Source: Paragyromitra xinjiangensis (taxonomy: Eukaryota; Ascomycota; Pezizomycetes; Pezizales; Discinaceae). Taken from it: DNA of 64,000 bases. The notes beneath the pieces are model-generated. The model searched no databases. It saw only the letters and a list, made by a program, of their open reading frames with translations, and was not told where the DNA came from. The position numbers were made by a program, and so were the translations under genes. Each line of letters starts with the position of its first letter. Position 1 is the stretch's first letter. This document shows positions 11,331 through 22,932 of the stretch, piece after piece. Where the stretch lies: NCBI GenBank assembly GCA_038503065.1, contig JBCAMK010000003.1:682001-746000 (forward strand), given 5' to 3'.

Positions 11331-11758
11331 AATTGATTTAGGCACAGGTGGGTTTAGTGCGGGGGGGGGGGGTTGCCTCTAGTGGCGACTGCTTGATTTT
11401 GTACATAGAGATCCTGTAGTGTAGCTTTTCAATATACGTAGCCGAATTGATACCAATAATCATATGCATATGCGTGCTCCCAGTAGTATTATTGACGCCC
11501 TACAGCCGCCCTACAACTGACCTACAAGCGATGGTGTGGTCCACGGGAATTGAGAGAGCTGCAGGAAGGTCCGCCATCTATGGTAGCTGGTCCAGGGAGG
11601 TCCACGAGGGTCCGTGAGAAGTGGTGTGTGGTCCAGGAACCGTGTGCAAGGGTCCTTGGGATATGGCTGTTCCATGGACTGGCACTTGCCTCCATCTGGT
11701 CCGCGCCATCCATGAGGGTCCGGGAGCGCCCAGGAGCCAAGAATCGGTTTTGCTGATG

Positions 11759-12087
11759 CTGCCATTTGTTTGGATGGAGAACCTGAGCGAGCGGGGGCTG
11801 GTGAGGGGTTGGAGAGGGTTTGCTTCTTGCCGATGAGGGGGAGGGTGAAGTTGGTGCCAAAGGTTACCAGCTTCACGGGGGATGGGGAGGGTGTGCGGGA
11901 TCTCCTGGGAGGAGTTTGGGGCGGATCCAGGATGAGTTGGGGCAATGCGCCCGATGAAAGGTTGCGAGAGCGGGGAAGTGGTGAGAAATGAAGCCGAAGA
12001 TTTAGAGACTTTTTGCAGTGTGTAACGCCGTTGCAACGTAGCTTTTGGAGTTTTGCAGGGATCTTTTTCGCGTGCAGGATGAGGCCC
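11759..12087 (-). pseudogene. LINE-A1 5' region and first codons of ORF1
   Basis: This is the 5' end of LINE-A1: about 320 bp of leader, then ATG at 11763-11765 and two more bases before the TIR-1 insertion. The leader is itself open in the ORF1 frame without any ATG (108 codons upstream of the ATG), as in A3, A4 and A5. A2 has a 46 bp deletion here that breaks this extension but not ORF1, so I place the ORF1 start at the internal ATG. Confidence 0.8.
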
Positions 12088-12357
12088 AATTTCCAATTTC
12101 CAATTTCATTTAATTTAGACGATCGCTAACCTAACTAGCTACCGAATGGTACGCGTATAAGAATACATGACCTCATCCACCGCCAGCCTCTTCTTCCCCG
12201 TTAAAAACATACATTATAAAGAAAACTCAAAACAAAACATAACAAACACAAACACACTCAAACAACTCTAAATCAAAAACGAAAATAAATGAAATTTCCC
12301 CAATAACCGGAAACAAAAGAAAAGCTTCCCCCACCCGGATTACCAGTTTTCATTCTT

Positions 12358-15300
12358 TTAATCAAGCAAGTTACAATTAGAAATTGCATCCAAATATGAA
12401 TTTGAGGAAAGTTGAACCAAATTATTCATACGAATAAAATGAAGTAAATCAGTTGCATTGGTGTTGTCCAATATTGCTGTGTGCCAGTTGCTTCCCCATT
12501 GTGGGCGTGAAGAAAGGTTTAGCGGGCAGTGTAAGGCTAGGTGAATTGATGATGATATTTCTCCGCATGCACATGTTGTCGGAGGAGTCAGTGGGTTTGG
12601 GTCCGCTTTGGTTTGATTCGTGCGTAGTAGGGAAATGGCTCGTGCTTGTGATCATCGGAGGAATCTGATAACATGGGGAGGATGTAGAGAAACTGGAATG
12701 GGAGCATTTCGCTGCCATTCTCTTAAGAGTTGTAATTTCGGTTGTAGGCATAGCCAGCCCAATGTCGTGCAGGTGTGTTTGCATGGATGTTTTGTTAGCC
12801 CTTCCTTGGCCAGGCGATCTGCTATCTCATTGCCTGCTATGCCCATGTGAGATGGGGTCCAGCGTGCGGTGATCGAACAGTTTAGATTATGAAGGGTTTT
12901 GATATGCGATAGGGTGTCGTTCAAGAACTGTCTGTTGGATGTGGGTCCTCCAGTTAAGGCTCTAATTGCATTTTGATTATCAATGCAAAGATAAATATCG
13001 GCATTGTCTATTGGTAGGTTTTGGATGAGATATGAAGTGGCTTCCTGTATACCATGGAGTTCGGCATCTTCGTTTTCACATTGATGTCCGAGGTTGCAGT
13101 TGCCTGAGTGTGACTGGAGGGTTGTTCCGGCAAAGATGTGTTGTATGTTCCAGCCTGCTGCGGTGGTGCCTGTTTCGGATTTGGATCCGTCTGAATAGAC
13201 TACCCAGGCATTGGAGAGGGAGTTTATCCAATCTTTGTGGGATAGGGTCGCCGATTGTTTGGTGCCCACTATGTGGATGTTGTTGTGAGGAAGATATGGG
13301 TGTGCGGGGAGGGGGAGGGCTTCAAGTGGGGGTCCTTGGAGGAGTTTGGAGAGAACGTTGCCAACTCTTTGTAGGCCTGTGCCTACGAATTTATTGTGTT
13401 GTATATGTTGTTGTAGGATATGGTGAAGGGGGTTATTGGGATTGCGTAGGATGCGTATTGCGTAAAGTTGTGTGCGCATATCCAGTAATAAATTAAGGGG
13501 GGGCAGTCCTGCCTCTGGCAGGAGTTTGTTGATGGGGGTGAATTTGGGGAGGCCGGTTATGAGTCGGGCAACCCTATGGTATGGGGGATTAAGTCGATTG
13601 AGAATGTCTGAGGTGCCAGTCCACCATACCTCTGAGCCAAATAGGGCTGCTGGGAGGATGATGGTGAGGGCTAATTGATGTAGGAGGTGTGGTGTTGGGC
13701 CCTTGCTCTTTACGAGGTTGTTGACTAAATACAACGATGTTCGTAGTCTGGAGGCTGCTTTCTGGCAGTGTGTGTGAAAGTTCAATCTTTGGTCCAGTGT
13801 GATGCCTAGGACCTTGATTTGAGGAGATGGATCGATGGTTTTGTCGAAGAGATGTATGCTTTGTTTTATTGTCAGGCTGCTGCTGGAGGGGATTAGGTGG
13901 AGCAGCTCGGTTTTTGGCTCGGAAAAGGATATGTTGAGGAAATTTGCCCTTTGGGTTTTGGCCTTGTGCCTTTCAGTTAGCCTCTTCGTGGCATATAGCG
14001 GGGTTTTTGCAAATTGTAGTGCAGTGTCGTCATCAATGTATATGGTAGACAATTCGTTGGTGGGGGCATTTGGGCAGTCCAATGCGGCTGCATAGATGAC
14101 GAATGTGATTGATGAAAGTGGTGATCCTTGGGGAAGGCCGATTTTAAGTGGGAGGGGTGGTTCCAGATTGCCATTTATTCTGAAGGCGAGGGTGCGATTG
14201 GAGGTGAAGCTGGACATCCATTTGATGCACCAGTTTGGAAATCGATAATGTTGGAGGATTTGGATTAGATGGGGATGAGAGACGCAATTGAAAGCTCCGT
14301 CTATATCTGTTGCTAGGAGGGTGGGTCGGGGGGGTAGGCGCTGGGTTTTTCGATCGTTATTGGTGATTGGTATGAGGAGTTGTTTTTGTGTGGGGGTGAG
14401 TATCAGATGGAGTGAATCGATGGCAGATACGCCTGTTCTGGCTCCTGTGTGGTGTTGTCGGATGGCTCCGTTGAGGGTGGCATACCGTTCCAGACTTTTT
14501 GCTACTATTTTTTCAAGAAGCTTCCCTAGGCAAGATAGTAGGGATACCGGGCGATAGCTCTTGGGATCCGAGTAGTCTGCCTTGTTCGATTTGGGGATGG
14601 GGACGCAGTGTGTGATTTTCCATCTGTCGGGCATGTGACCTGACTGTAGGAGATTATTGAATAGGGCGACAAGGAGTGCTGGTCGGGCTCTGTGCACCTC
14701 CCTAAGGGTGAGGTAGTTGAAGCCGTCCGCTCCCACTTCTGTACGCATGTTGGAATGTTGGAGTAGATTTTCTATTTCTTGAGATGTGATGATGTGTGTG
14801 TGTTCGCTGGTGTCTATGAGGGGGGGAGGTAGGAAATTGTTCGGGAGGGGTGGGGGTTCATTTTGGGGAGGGAAGAAGGTTTGGCGGAAGGATGCCCCGA
14901 TGTCTTCATTGGTTGTGTTGCCTTGTATGGCTGGGATTGTGGATTTGTTGCGGGCGGAGGATTTGTTTAATAGGTTCCATGCCGCGCTTGGGTTCATGCC
15001 TTTGAGAGTGAGGTGCCAGTGATTCCATTTTGCTTGGATGATTTCGGCTCTCCAGATGCGTCTCGTTTCATTGGCTTGGTGTCGGATGATGGGTGAGGAA
15101 TTTGGTTTTCGTCGTTGTTTTTCTAGCCAGGCTAGTTTGCGCTTGAGAGTGGAAAGGTGAGGTGTCCACCAGGCTTTAGCTTGTATTTTGGGTTTGGAAA
15201 AGGGAACTGCATTTTGAATGGCCTTATTGATTAAGCTCTCGATGTGATCGAGAGTGGTTTCAGTTTCCTGTATATTGCTATAATCGAAGGGAATGAATCC

Positions 15301-16080
15301 ATCTTGTATGGTCTTGTGGAAGGTAGGCCAATTGGTTTTGGAATAGAGGAGTCGGGATGAATAGGAGGGGGGATGTAGGTATAGGACAGTTTTCAATGTG
15401 ATATGGTCAGAATTGTGGTTGTCTGTGGCAGGTGCTGACCATGGACCTAATATGTCTGTGAGGCCTCTGGCGAAGGTTAAGTCAATGATGGAGGGGGAGT
15501 TTCCATTTCGCGGGAAGTGTGTGAATGTGCCTGGTTTGTTGAGGAGTCTGAAGTTGTTTTCCTCTAGCCATTCTGTTATTGTTTCTGTGAGGTGTAAATG
15601 CCTGGAAAAATATCGATGGGAAGTTTCAGCTTCTTCTCCATACCACCACGGGTGGTGTATATTGAAGTCTCCCGCTAAAATAGAATTTGTATGAAAGGAG
15701 TGTGATAGTAATGAAAGATAATGATTATCGTTGGTGCGAGGTTGGAGATATAAGTTGCAGACTTCCAATTTGGTGTGTGCAGTTTGAAGAGTGACCGCAA
15801 TCATGTTTGGATTCGGTTTAAGTGTGACGATCGTTTTTATGTTGAGGTTTTTTCGAATATAAATAACTACTTTAGGAAAAACACAAGGAAAGTATATATC
15901 GAAGTTGCTTGCTGCAGGGGGTAGGCCATTGTGGTCTACCCAAGGTTCCTGTAGCATTTGGATAAGAATGTTGTTTGATGAATCAATGTCCCGAATTACT
16001 GAAAGAGTAGAGGCCTGTCCTTTGGCGCAGTTCAGTTGCTGCACTATGGCTATGCCTGATGAGATTGGGTGTGGCTGCAT
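12358..16080 (-). pseudogene. LINE-A2 ORF2 with one stop near the C-terminus
   Basis: 1240 residues if uninterrupted, starting at the ATG of the TAATG overlap with ORF1. The endonuclease has GDFN at residues 137-140 and SDH at about 224-226. The RT has catalytic YIDD at about residues 681-684, and RNase H begins near residue 955 (YSDGS at about 960). A single TGA at 12652-12654 replaces a CGA present in A3 and A4 (RFLR then SQARAIS), removing the last 98 residues including the CxC...H....C tail motif. All endonuclease, RT and RNase H catalytic residues I can identify precede the stop, so a truncated but possibly partly functional enzyme cannot be excluded. Confidence 0.93.
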
Positions 16081-17489
16081 TAAGCAGTGTTGGTGTTGGT
16101 TCGGGAGGATTTAAGGCTCTCAGTGAGCTTGGTGTAGGCAATGCAGACTTTGCGTTCATAGGCTTTGTGTCCTTGGTTGCAGTTGGCGCAGCGGATTGGG
16201 GGGTGAGTACATTTGGTGCCTGCTGGGCATCCGGAGGTGGTGCAGGGGTGCTTGAATGTTTCGTGGGCTTCCGCACATACTGCGCATTTAAAGTCCTTCT
16301 TGCATGTTTGTTGATGGTGACCATATTCTTGGCACCTTCTGCATTGTGTGGTGGGGGACACGGCAATGTATTCGTGTACTCGACAGAAGGAGTTGAATAG
16401 GGGGATTTGTGAGAGGCCGAGTGTTTCCATGGTGAATTTCTGTGGTAGGGCGATGACGATTGCTGAGTGGGTTTTGTTGGCTCTAGCTTCTGGAGTTGTG
16501 AGCCAGCGGGGGGTTTGGGCAAGGGTGAAAGTTGGTACGGAAATGGCCATTTGTTCTGTGACTTCTGCCATTGTTGCTTTGGTGGTGATGCTGTGAATGA
16601 TGAATTTAGACCACTTGGAGTTTGGTCTGGCTTCGCCAAGGGGGACCTTGAGCAGGGCGCATGCCGTTTCAATTTCCTTCTGATAAGCTTGGCAAATTTG
16701 TTCGGCAGATTCATCAGGGCGGGTGGTTAGAACGAAGTTGTGCCTGGTGGTTTTGGTGCACATGAGGATGGAAATGTTACGTGGAGCGAGCTCCTTGTTT
16801 ATTGCGGTTAGGAGGGAGGAAGTTTCAACTGATGGTGGGATGTCGGCGGAGGTTTCCAGAATAATTTGACGGTTGATGGTGGTGAATTGGGGTTGGAAGA
16901 GCTTGGGAGGGAGGGCCTTCTTCTTTTTGCCCTTGTTGACTTTGGTGAAGGGGGCTGCGGGTGCATTTGCAGCTTGTGCATAAGTCATGGGCTTTCCGTC
17001 GTTGAGGAGGGGGGTTTGGGGTTTTTGTGCAGGTGGTTTTTGCTGTTGATTGCTGGCTGGTGTCGGGGTGCGAGTGGGTTGGCTGGTGTTCTTATCGATG
17101 GTTTGAAGGGACCTGGCCATATTGTTAAGGGTGGTGGAAAGTTTTCCAACCATTTCCTGGAGGATCTTGGTTTGATCCGTGAGTCTAAGGATATCGTTCT
17201 CCTGCATGGTGACTTTTGCAAGGAGGTGGGTGTTGTTTTCCTCCACTTGAGAGTGGAGACGGGCGAAGCTGGATTTGGAGAGCCAAGCAAGGTATTGTTC
17301 AGTAGAATCTTCTGTGTCTACATCGGGCATGTAGTCCTCATGCTTGTTGAAGTCTCTGAGCCAGTTAGGAGTGGAATCATCGGGGAGTTCCTGCATCAGA
17401 GCTTCGTCGATGTACTGGGAGTCGGTGGAGGGACCAGCATGAGCTGAGTCGAAGAGGGATTGACCGGTGGAGGATACAGGGGCTGCCAT
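16080..17489 (-). CDS. LINE-A2 ORF1, Gag-like zinc-knuckle protein
   Basis: Intact 469-residue frame from ATG at 17487-17489 to the TAA shared with the ORF2 start. The N-terminus is low-complexity. A coiled-coil-like region (NNTHLLAKVTMQENDILRL) lies near residue 85, followed by a Thr/Pro/Gln-rich linker, a central conserved block (SKFIIH, QTPRWLTTPEAR, KFTMETLGLSQIPLF) and three zinc knuckles at the C-terminus (CRRCQEYGHHQQTC, CAVCAEAHETFKHPC, CANCNQGHKAYERKVC). It would package the element RNA. The leader deletion of A2 shows the protein does not need the upstream open frame, which supports this ATG. Alternative: a longer product from a non-ATG start, which A2 could not make. Confidence 0.92.
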   Translation of the reverse strand: MAAPVSSTGQSLFDSAHAGPSTDSQYIDEALMQELPDDSTPNWLRDFNKHEDYMPDVDTEDSTEQYLAWLSKSSFARLHSQVEENNTHLLAKVTMQENDILRLTDQTKILQEMVGKLSTTLNNMARSLQTIDKNTSQPTRTPTPASNQQQKPPAQKPQTPLLNDGKPMTYAQAANAPAAPFTKVNKGKKKKALPPKLFQPQFTTINRQIILETSADIPPSVETSSLLTAINKELAPRNISILMCTKTTRHNFVLTTRPDESAEQICQAYQKEIETACALLKVPLGEARPNSKWSKFIIHSITTKATMAEVTEQMAISVPTFTLAQTPRWLTTPEARANKTHSAIVIALPQKFTMETLGLSQIPLFNSFCRVHEYIAVSPTTQCRRCQEYGHHQQTCKKDFKCAVCAEAHETFKHPCTTSGCPAGTKCTHPPIRCANCNQGHKAYERKVCIAYTKLTESLKSSRTNTNTA

Positions 17490-17765
17490 TTGTTTGGTTG
17501 GAGAACCTGAGCGGGCGGGGGCTGGTGAGGGATTGGAGAGGGTGCGCTTCTTGCCTATGAGGGGGAGGGTGTGCGGGATCTCCTAGGGGGAGTTTGGGGC
17601 GGATCCAGGATGAGTTGGTGCAATGCACCCGATGAAAGGTTGCGAGAGCGGGGAAGTGGTGAGAAATGAAGCCGAAGATTTAGAGACTTTTTGCAGTGTG
17701 TAACGCCGTTGCAACGTAGCTTTTGGAGTTTTGCAGGGATCTTTTTCGCGTGCAGGATGAGGCCC

Positions 17766-17912
17766 AATTTCCAATTTCCAATTTCAGTTTATTTAGACAG
17801 TCGCTAACCTAACTAGCTACTGAATGGCACGCGTATAAGAATACATGGCCTCATCCACCGCCAACCTCGCGACCCCTACACTCCCAAGTTGCAGTCTCTA
17901 TGGTACGAGACC
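17766..17912 (-). mobile_element. 3'-end stub of another LINE-A copy
   Basis: Heptamer tail (two AATTTCC units plus AATTTC) and about 95 bases of the conserved LINE-A 3' end, including the GGCGG-GGATGAGG core and the GTAT-TCTT-ATAC hairpin, abut the 5' end of A2. From about 17868 to 17912 the sequence is unlike LINE-A and I do not recognise it. The rest of this copy is missing and a solo LTR follows, so the array was cut here by a rearrangement. Confidence 0.8.
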
Positions 17913-18825
17913 TGTAACGGACCCACAAGGCTGTTACATGCGAAAGGTAGAATAGACCCGGGCAGACAGAGAGGTACAAGGACCAGCATGAGTGGAGTAG
18001 CTACCACATGCTAGGGAACACCAGTACCCCGCTGACCTGGTGGTTAGGAACATCCGGAGGTGCTAAGGCTGACAGGCCTGTAGCAGATCTCCGATGACAT
18101 CAAGCACATAGAAATGCGGTTGAGTTCCTAATCCACCTGTGCATGCCCCACCAGCTATGGCTGATAGGCGGCGCAACTGGGAGAACTATTCTAGCGGACA
18201 CCTGACGCAACTATGGACTGATCAGCGCCATGCAAGTAGTCCTGTAGGACTAGGCTGGTGGATCATAGAGTCCTGACTGGTAGAGCAGTGCATAAGGAGC
18301 GGTTGCACATGAGGTGCAGAACCCCAGCAGGAATGTGAGAGAACACTTCCGAAGGGAACCGCCCATGATCACTGACAGGATTCAGGGTTAACCGGATCCC
18401 CCAGCTGAGTAGAACTGAGTAGAGGCAGCGAGCATGCAGTACTACAAGTACTGGCGAGCCCCGCCACCAGTTGCTCTTCTCCATCTTCAACCAGAGACCT
18501 AGTGACGAGAATTACCGAGTTCCGCCCTTAAGATTATTGAATATACTGCACGAAAATACTTTAAGATCTCAGCCTGACTTTAGTATAAGCAACGGCCGTC
18601 TTTTCTAGCTTAGCGGTATATGTCTCGAGTCCTCAGCTTCCTCAGTTTCTTCTGCTGCTGGAAGAGGTCAAGGTCGTTTCCCGACCGTGACAGTTTCCAG
18701 AGTCTTCACGAGTTTACCCCTGAGTGGTTAGACAAGCACTACCTGCAACAGAACTGCTCCAGTGCGAGTACCATTCAGCTACCGAAGCCAGTACTGCTAA
18801 GAGACTAGGCGAGGCCCCCGTTACA
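17913..18825 (+). mobile_element. Solo LTR of a G1-related Gypsy element, 913 bp
   Basis: It starts TGTAACGG and ends CCGTTACA, a perfect 8 bp terminal inverted repeat with TG...CA ends. About the first 690 bases are nearly identical to the 733 bp LTRs of G1, but the last 220 (from about 18600) are unrelated to G1 and longer, so the U5 region differs. No internal Gypsy sequence is attached. The 5 bp on either side (AGACC and CTGGT) do not match, so there is no target-site duplication. The two sides carry unrelated LINE pieces, which suggests recombination between LTRs at different loci. Confidence 0.88.
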
Positions 18826-19805
18826 CTGGTGCATCCATTGCGAGTGTAAAGCAAGAGGTTGGCTTTCAGGTTCCAGGAGATTCCTGAGATCTGGAGGCTT
18901 TCTGGTGCTTTGGCAGTCAGGAGTTTTTTGTTGATGGTGTTGCGCAGGACAAGGAGGTTGAGGCTTTCTTCTTTCTGATCACCACTGCGCTGGACAATCA
19001 TGTTCTTGGTGAGTTCTGGGGTTGGGGTTGTGGGGGTGTCAGTGTTGGCCTTTGCAGGCTTTCCATCTTTCGCCACAGTGGCCCAAGTCTTTGGTGCAGG
19101 AGGTGGAGGAGGTGGAGGAGGTGTTGGCGCGTTTTCAGTTGCCTTTCCCTTTCCCTTGTTCTTCTTGGGTTGTTGGGGTGTGTTGGGGAGGGTTGTTGCT
19201 GTGATTGCTGGTACAGCTGGAGTTGCTTTCAGGGTGCGGTGGATTGAATCCACTTTCCCGATCATAGTGTGGCTCATGGAGCCCAGGGAGGTTGAGATTT
19301 GGGTTGTGAGGTTGCTAACCATAATCTTGAGCTCAGCGATTTCCTTGTTCAGGTGTTCATTCTGTGCCATGAGGTGTTGGTTGACGTCGTTTTGACTCAT
19401 TGGGAGTGCAAAGTAGCTGGGAGTGCGTTTGGGAGGGGGAGCAGATTGCTGTTGGTTGCCAAAGGTTCTCTTTGACGGGCCAGCTGCAGATCTGGTCCTG
19501 GTCATTGGTTCTGGCTCGTAGGTGAGGTCAATTCCTCCCAAAGTGTTCCTAAATGATAGAGGATGTGTGGGGGAGTTGCCTGCTGAAGAGAAGAATGGTG
19601 GTGGGAGTGTAATCTTGTGAGCAAATGGTGCTGGAAGAGGTTTGGTGGTGGAGGAAATAGGGTCACTGCTCATGATGTCAGGAGCATGCTGGCTGACGTT
19701 CAGGAATCGGTTGGTGGCTGTCATGGTAGGGCTGGAGGGAGGTGAAGATGGAGGCACGACGTGAAGTTCCGTATCGTCTTGCATTTCATCTCCGTGGGCC
19801 GACAT
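18826..19805 (-). pseudogene. LINE-C ORF1, N-terminal part
   Basis: The frame starts at ATG 19803-19805 and stays open up to the solo LTR, about 326 codons of element sequence. It shows an acidic, Ser/Pro-rich N-terminus, a coiled-coil-like stretch (HLMAQNEHLNKEIAELKIMV), a Pro run encoded near 19115 and a basic KKNKGKGK patch followed by KTWATVAKDGKPAK, which matches the linker style of other ORF1 proteins here. The zinc knuckles and all of ORF2 are lost at the LTR junction. The family is inferred from layout and from similarity to half-LINE-E and F; no catalytic motif is available to prove it. Confidence 0.7.
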
Positions 19806-20150
19806 GGTTCCGGAAATTTTCGGAAATTTTGGTGTAACGGATACTAAAAATAAATTGCCGAGACAAAACTTGATTAGACGTTGAAGACCGGAGGCTGATT
19901 GGGTTCCACCAATGGAATGTTCCAGAAGGTAGCAGGTGATGTGCTGTCAGTCAGAATTGCAATATTCCGAGATTTCTGGCGATTTCTGGCGATAAAATGA
20001 GTACTACTCGGGCGCCTGTGGGCCGATTTGGCTGAAACTAAAAATCCTGGGCCGTAGTATGTAGGCGGCGTGGATGTGCAAGTTTCAAGTCAATCGGACA
20101 AGAACTGGTTGACTGGCGACGATTTTGAGGGGGGGCTCGGCGGGTTTTTT
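18826..20150 (-). mobile_element. LINE-C, 5' half only
   Basis: Leader (about 19806-20150) and N-terminal ORF1 of a third LINE family on the minus strand. It begins within ORF2 of LINE-D and is cut at its 3' side by the solo LTR. The leader contains a sequence close to AATCGGACAAGAACTGG (about 20091) that resembles a motif found in the half-LINE-E leader. The exact 5' boundary is an estimate. Confidence 0.7.
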
Positions 20151-20154
20151 GGTG

Positions 20155-22931
20155 GGGTTTTTCGAGGGGTGGAGAGTGTGGATTTAAAGGTGTGAGAAGA
20201 GAAGCGATGCGTTTGAGACCAGTTCCTTGGTACTCTTGGTTTTGTGGTAATGATTTGATCAGGGGAAGGAAGGCTGGGTTGTGAGGTCCTGTCTTCAAGA
20301 TTCTGATTGCGTACTTTTGTGTGTGCATGTCTAGAAGGAGATTTAATGGTGGGAGGGCAGCTTCCACAAGTAGCTTTTTGAGTTTGGTTCGCCATGGAAG
20401 TCCTGTGATTAATCTGGCGAGCGAATGGTAAACTGGTTTGATTCTTTCCAAGAGGTTGTGTTTGCCTGTCCACCAGAAGGGCGAGCCCCATAGGAAGTTG
20501 GGTATGGCTAGAGCATTGGTGAGTTGATGAAGGTTGGATGGGGTGAGATTATGTGCTTTGGCCATGGTGCTGAGGCGTTGTGTGATTGCTCTGAGCCGGT
20601 TGGAAGCTTTGTCTGTTTGTGGGAGGAAGGAAAGTTTATCATCAATGTGTATGCCTAGTGATTTGATTACTTGCAAGGGTAATATTTCAAGGTTAATTGA
20701 TGGTATGGTGAATGGGATGTCCAATTTTCTGACCGTGGTTTTTGTGAGAAAATGTGTAAGTTCCGTTTTAGGGGGTGAATAATTGATGTTGAGATATTTG
20801 GCCCTGTTAATTTTGTCCGTGAATCTGTTTACTAGGGTGATATTGGCGAATTTGGTGCTGAAGGCTCCCTGTAGGAGGGCATCGTCATCTTTATAGATGG
20901 AGGAATGTTGGAGATTTGAAGGGGAGGGTGCAGCGTCTAGGGCTGCACTGTATATGGTAAATGCGATTGATGAGATTGGTGAACCTTGTGGGAGGCCTTG
21001 TGGGAATGGTTTGGGGTTTTCTTTTTGTTGATTAAAGGAAAAAGAAATTGTGCAGTTGTTGTTGAATTCTTTGTACCAATTGGTGATCCAGTTGGGAAAT
21101 GTACAGTGTTGGAGGATATGGAGAATTTGTGAATGAATTACGCAATTAAATTCTCCTTCTATGTCCGAGGTGAGAAGGGATGGTCTGATTTCCCTATTGC
21201 CGCTTTTGTTTTTGCTTCTGATGATTTTTCTGTCGAGCCACTCTTGAGCTGTGGTGAGTAGATTGGCTAGTGGATCTATGGCAGATATGGAGGTTCTTGC
21301 TCCTGTGTGTTGGGAGTTGATCGCGCCTGTGGCGATTGCGTAGGCCTCTAATTTTTTGGCTACGCATTTCTCCAGGAGTTTGCCTAAGCAGGAAAGTAAG
21401 GAAATGGGGTGGTAGGCCTTGGGTGTGGAATAATCGGGTTCGGATGCTTTGGGTATTGGAGTGATGAGGGCCTGTTTCCAGCATGATGGCATGACTGGAA
21501 ATAATAGTGCTTGGTTGAAGATTTTGGGTATAAGGTTGGGATCGGTGAGGTGTGCTTGGGTGATAATTGGATACGTTTTACCGTCTGCGCCTGGGGCTGA
21601 GTTGTTGTTGGTTTTGGCAAGGAGTTTGCTGATGTGATTTGATGTGATGTGTGGGAGTTCATGTGTGATGTTTGTATGCGGGGATTGTAACCATTGAGTT
21701 GGTATTGTTGTGGGGTGGAATTGTTGGGGGGGAAGAATGCTTCTGTAAAAATTTGGCATTCGTCCTGGAATTCGGATTTATTTTCGAGTGAAGGGATGTT
21801 GGTGGGGGGGGTGCGTCCTTTGGATTGTTTGATGGTTTTCCATAAGATGTTAGGATCGTTGGTGTTGAGTCTTTGTTGCCAGTGATGCTCTTTAGTGAGC
21901 TTGACTTCTTTTTGCCATTTTTTGTGTAGGTTTTTGGCGGTAAGTTTATTTTCTGGTGTGGGATGTAATCTGCTGTATTTGTTTGTGGCGCTGAGGGCCT
22001 TCCGCAATTGGGTGAGTTCTTTTGTCCACCATGATTTGGATTTTTGGGAGGGTTTGGAAAGGGGGATTGCGGCTTCTGTTGCTTGTTGTAGCATGAGAGT
22101 CAGGGTTTCGCATGCTGAGGTGGTTTGTGCTTTGGTTGTGAGTGGCATGTTGTGAATGGGGTGGTTTTGTATTATGCGGTGGAATTTGTCCCAGTCTGCT
22201 CTGTGAATGTCCCTTTTGGGGCGAGTGTGGGTGTGTGCGTTTAAGACAAATGTCATGGTGATGGTTGCATGGTCTGAGCCATCTTTGAGGCCTGAGTCGC
22301 TTTCCCATAATTGGGCGAGGTGCTCGATGCCCTTGGATAGTGTGAGGTCAATTATGGAGGGGTTGTTGCCGTTCCGTGGAAAATGTGTGTATGTTCCAGG
22401 GTGGTTGTGAAGGTGGTATGCTTGTTCCTCTAGCCAGGAGACCAGGAGGTTGGATATTGGTCTGGTCCTGTCGATGGTTGGAAAGTGTAGGTGTGTTTTG
22501 GTGCCATACCACCATGTGTGGTGGAGGTTGAAATCTCCGCAGATGATATGGTTGGGTAAGAAGATGTTGGTGGATAGGTAATTGTGCGACGAAGGTAGGT
22601 GGTTTGCGTAGATGTTGGTTATGTCGATTGTTAGGTTTGGAAGTTTCATTTGTACTGTTATGCAGTTGTTGTAGTATGTTGATTTTTGTATAGGATCAAG
22701 ATGTGACTTGATGTAGGTGACACATTTGGGATTTGGTGATAAAGGTGCGAATAAAGTGAAGTTTGGTATTTGAGGTGGTAGACCAGTTGGTAGGCATCAG
22801 GGGTCTTGTAGTAGGAGTGCTATTAGATTTTTATTTGATGTGGCGTGTTGGGTTATTGAGTTGGTGGAGGCCATTCCTTTGGCACAGTTCAGTTGCTGTA
22901 CCTGGGCTATGCCTGATGATTTGGTTGTCAT
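20155..22931 (-). pseudogene. LINE-D ORF2, decayed
   Basis: The start codon is ATG 22929-22931, two bases after the ORF1 stop. The endonuclease part shows GDFNLHHTWWYG and FPRNGNNPSIIDL. The RT part shows SAPGADG, SLLSCLGKLLEK, TSDIEGEFNCV (Ala to Glu beside the catalytic Asp region), GLPQGSPISSI and YKDD where sister families have YIDD. Damage: an in-frame TGA at 22797-22799 (LLQDP then stop), a frameshift near 21750 between endonuclease and RT, and loss of everything after RT, including RNase H. It cannot make a working enzyme. It is clearly older than the LINE-A copies. Confidence 0.88.
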
Positions 22932-22932
22932 T

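Larger units (their letters stand above)
9454..11758. mobile_element. TIR-1: 2.3 kb inverted-repeat DNA element
   Basis: The termini are CATCAGCAAAAC at 9454 and its complement GTTTTGCTGATG ending at 11758. The inverted repeat extends over about 19 bp with one mismatch (CATCAGCAAAACYGATTCT). It is flanked by the dinucleotide CT on both sides (9452-9453 and 11759-11760). Removing the element and one CT gives exactly the uninterrupted LINE-A ORF1 start as seen in A2 to A5, so both ends are certain to the base. No transposase frame is visible; the interior is two GC-rich flanks and a minisatellite. It is a non-autonomous DNA transposon. The superfamily is not assigned: 2 bp duplications would fit CACTA/CMC-like elements but the termini are not CACTA. 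It shares its ends with the 376 bp hairpin TIR-2 at 30898-31273. Confidence 0.88.
4044..12087 (-). mobile_element. LINE-A copy 1 (A1), interrupted by TIR-1
   Basis: This is a full-length non-LTR retrotransposon on the minus strand: 5' end at GAGGCCC (12081-12087), ORF1, ORF2, 3' UTR and a heptamer tail at 4044-4063. Without the 2305 bp insertion and one 2 bp duplication it would be 5737 bp, the same size as A3 (5721) and A4 (5725). Its 3' tail abuts Gypsy fragment G2a and its 5' end abuts the tail of LINE-A2. It belongs to the same subtype as A5 and A6, judged by shared 3' UTR and ORF2 differences. Confidence 0.93.
12088..17765 (-). mobile_element. LINE-A copy 2 (A2), near full length
   Basis: The element is 5678 bp, from GAGGCCC (17759-17765) to its heptamer tail at 12088-12107, which directly abuts the 5' end of A1. 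A 46 bp deletion in the leader (near 17568) lies between short CTCCCC repeats and accounts for the length difference from A3 and A4. It is the same subtype as A3 and A4. Confidence 0.93.

Noticed and set aside
12358..17489. Repeat-induced point mutation (RIP) as the cause of the stops
   Set aside because: Copies lack the dense C to T changes and the many stops expected; each ORF2 has a single stop, often in a CpG context.
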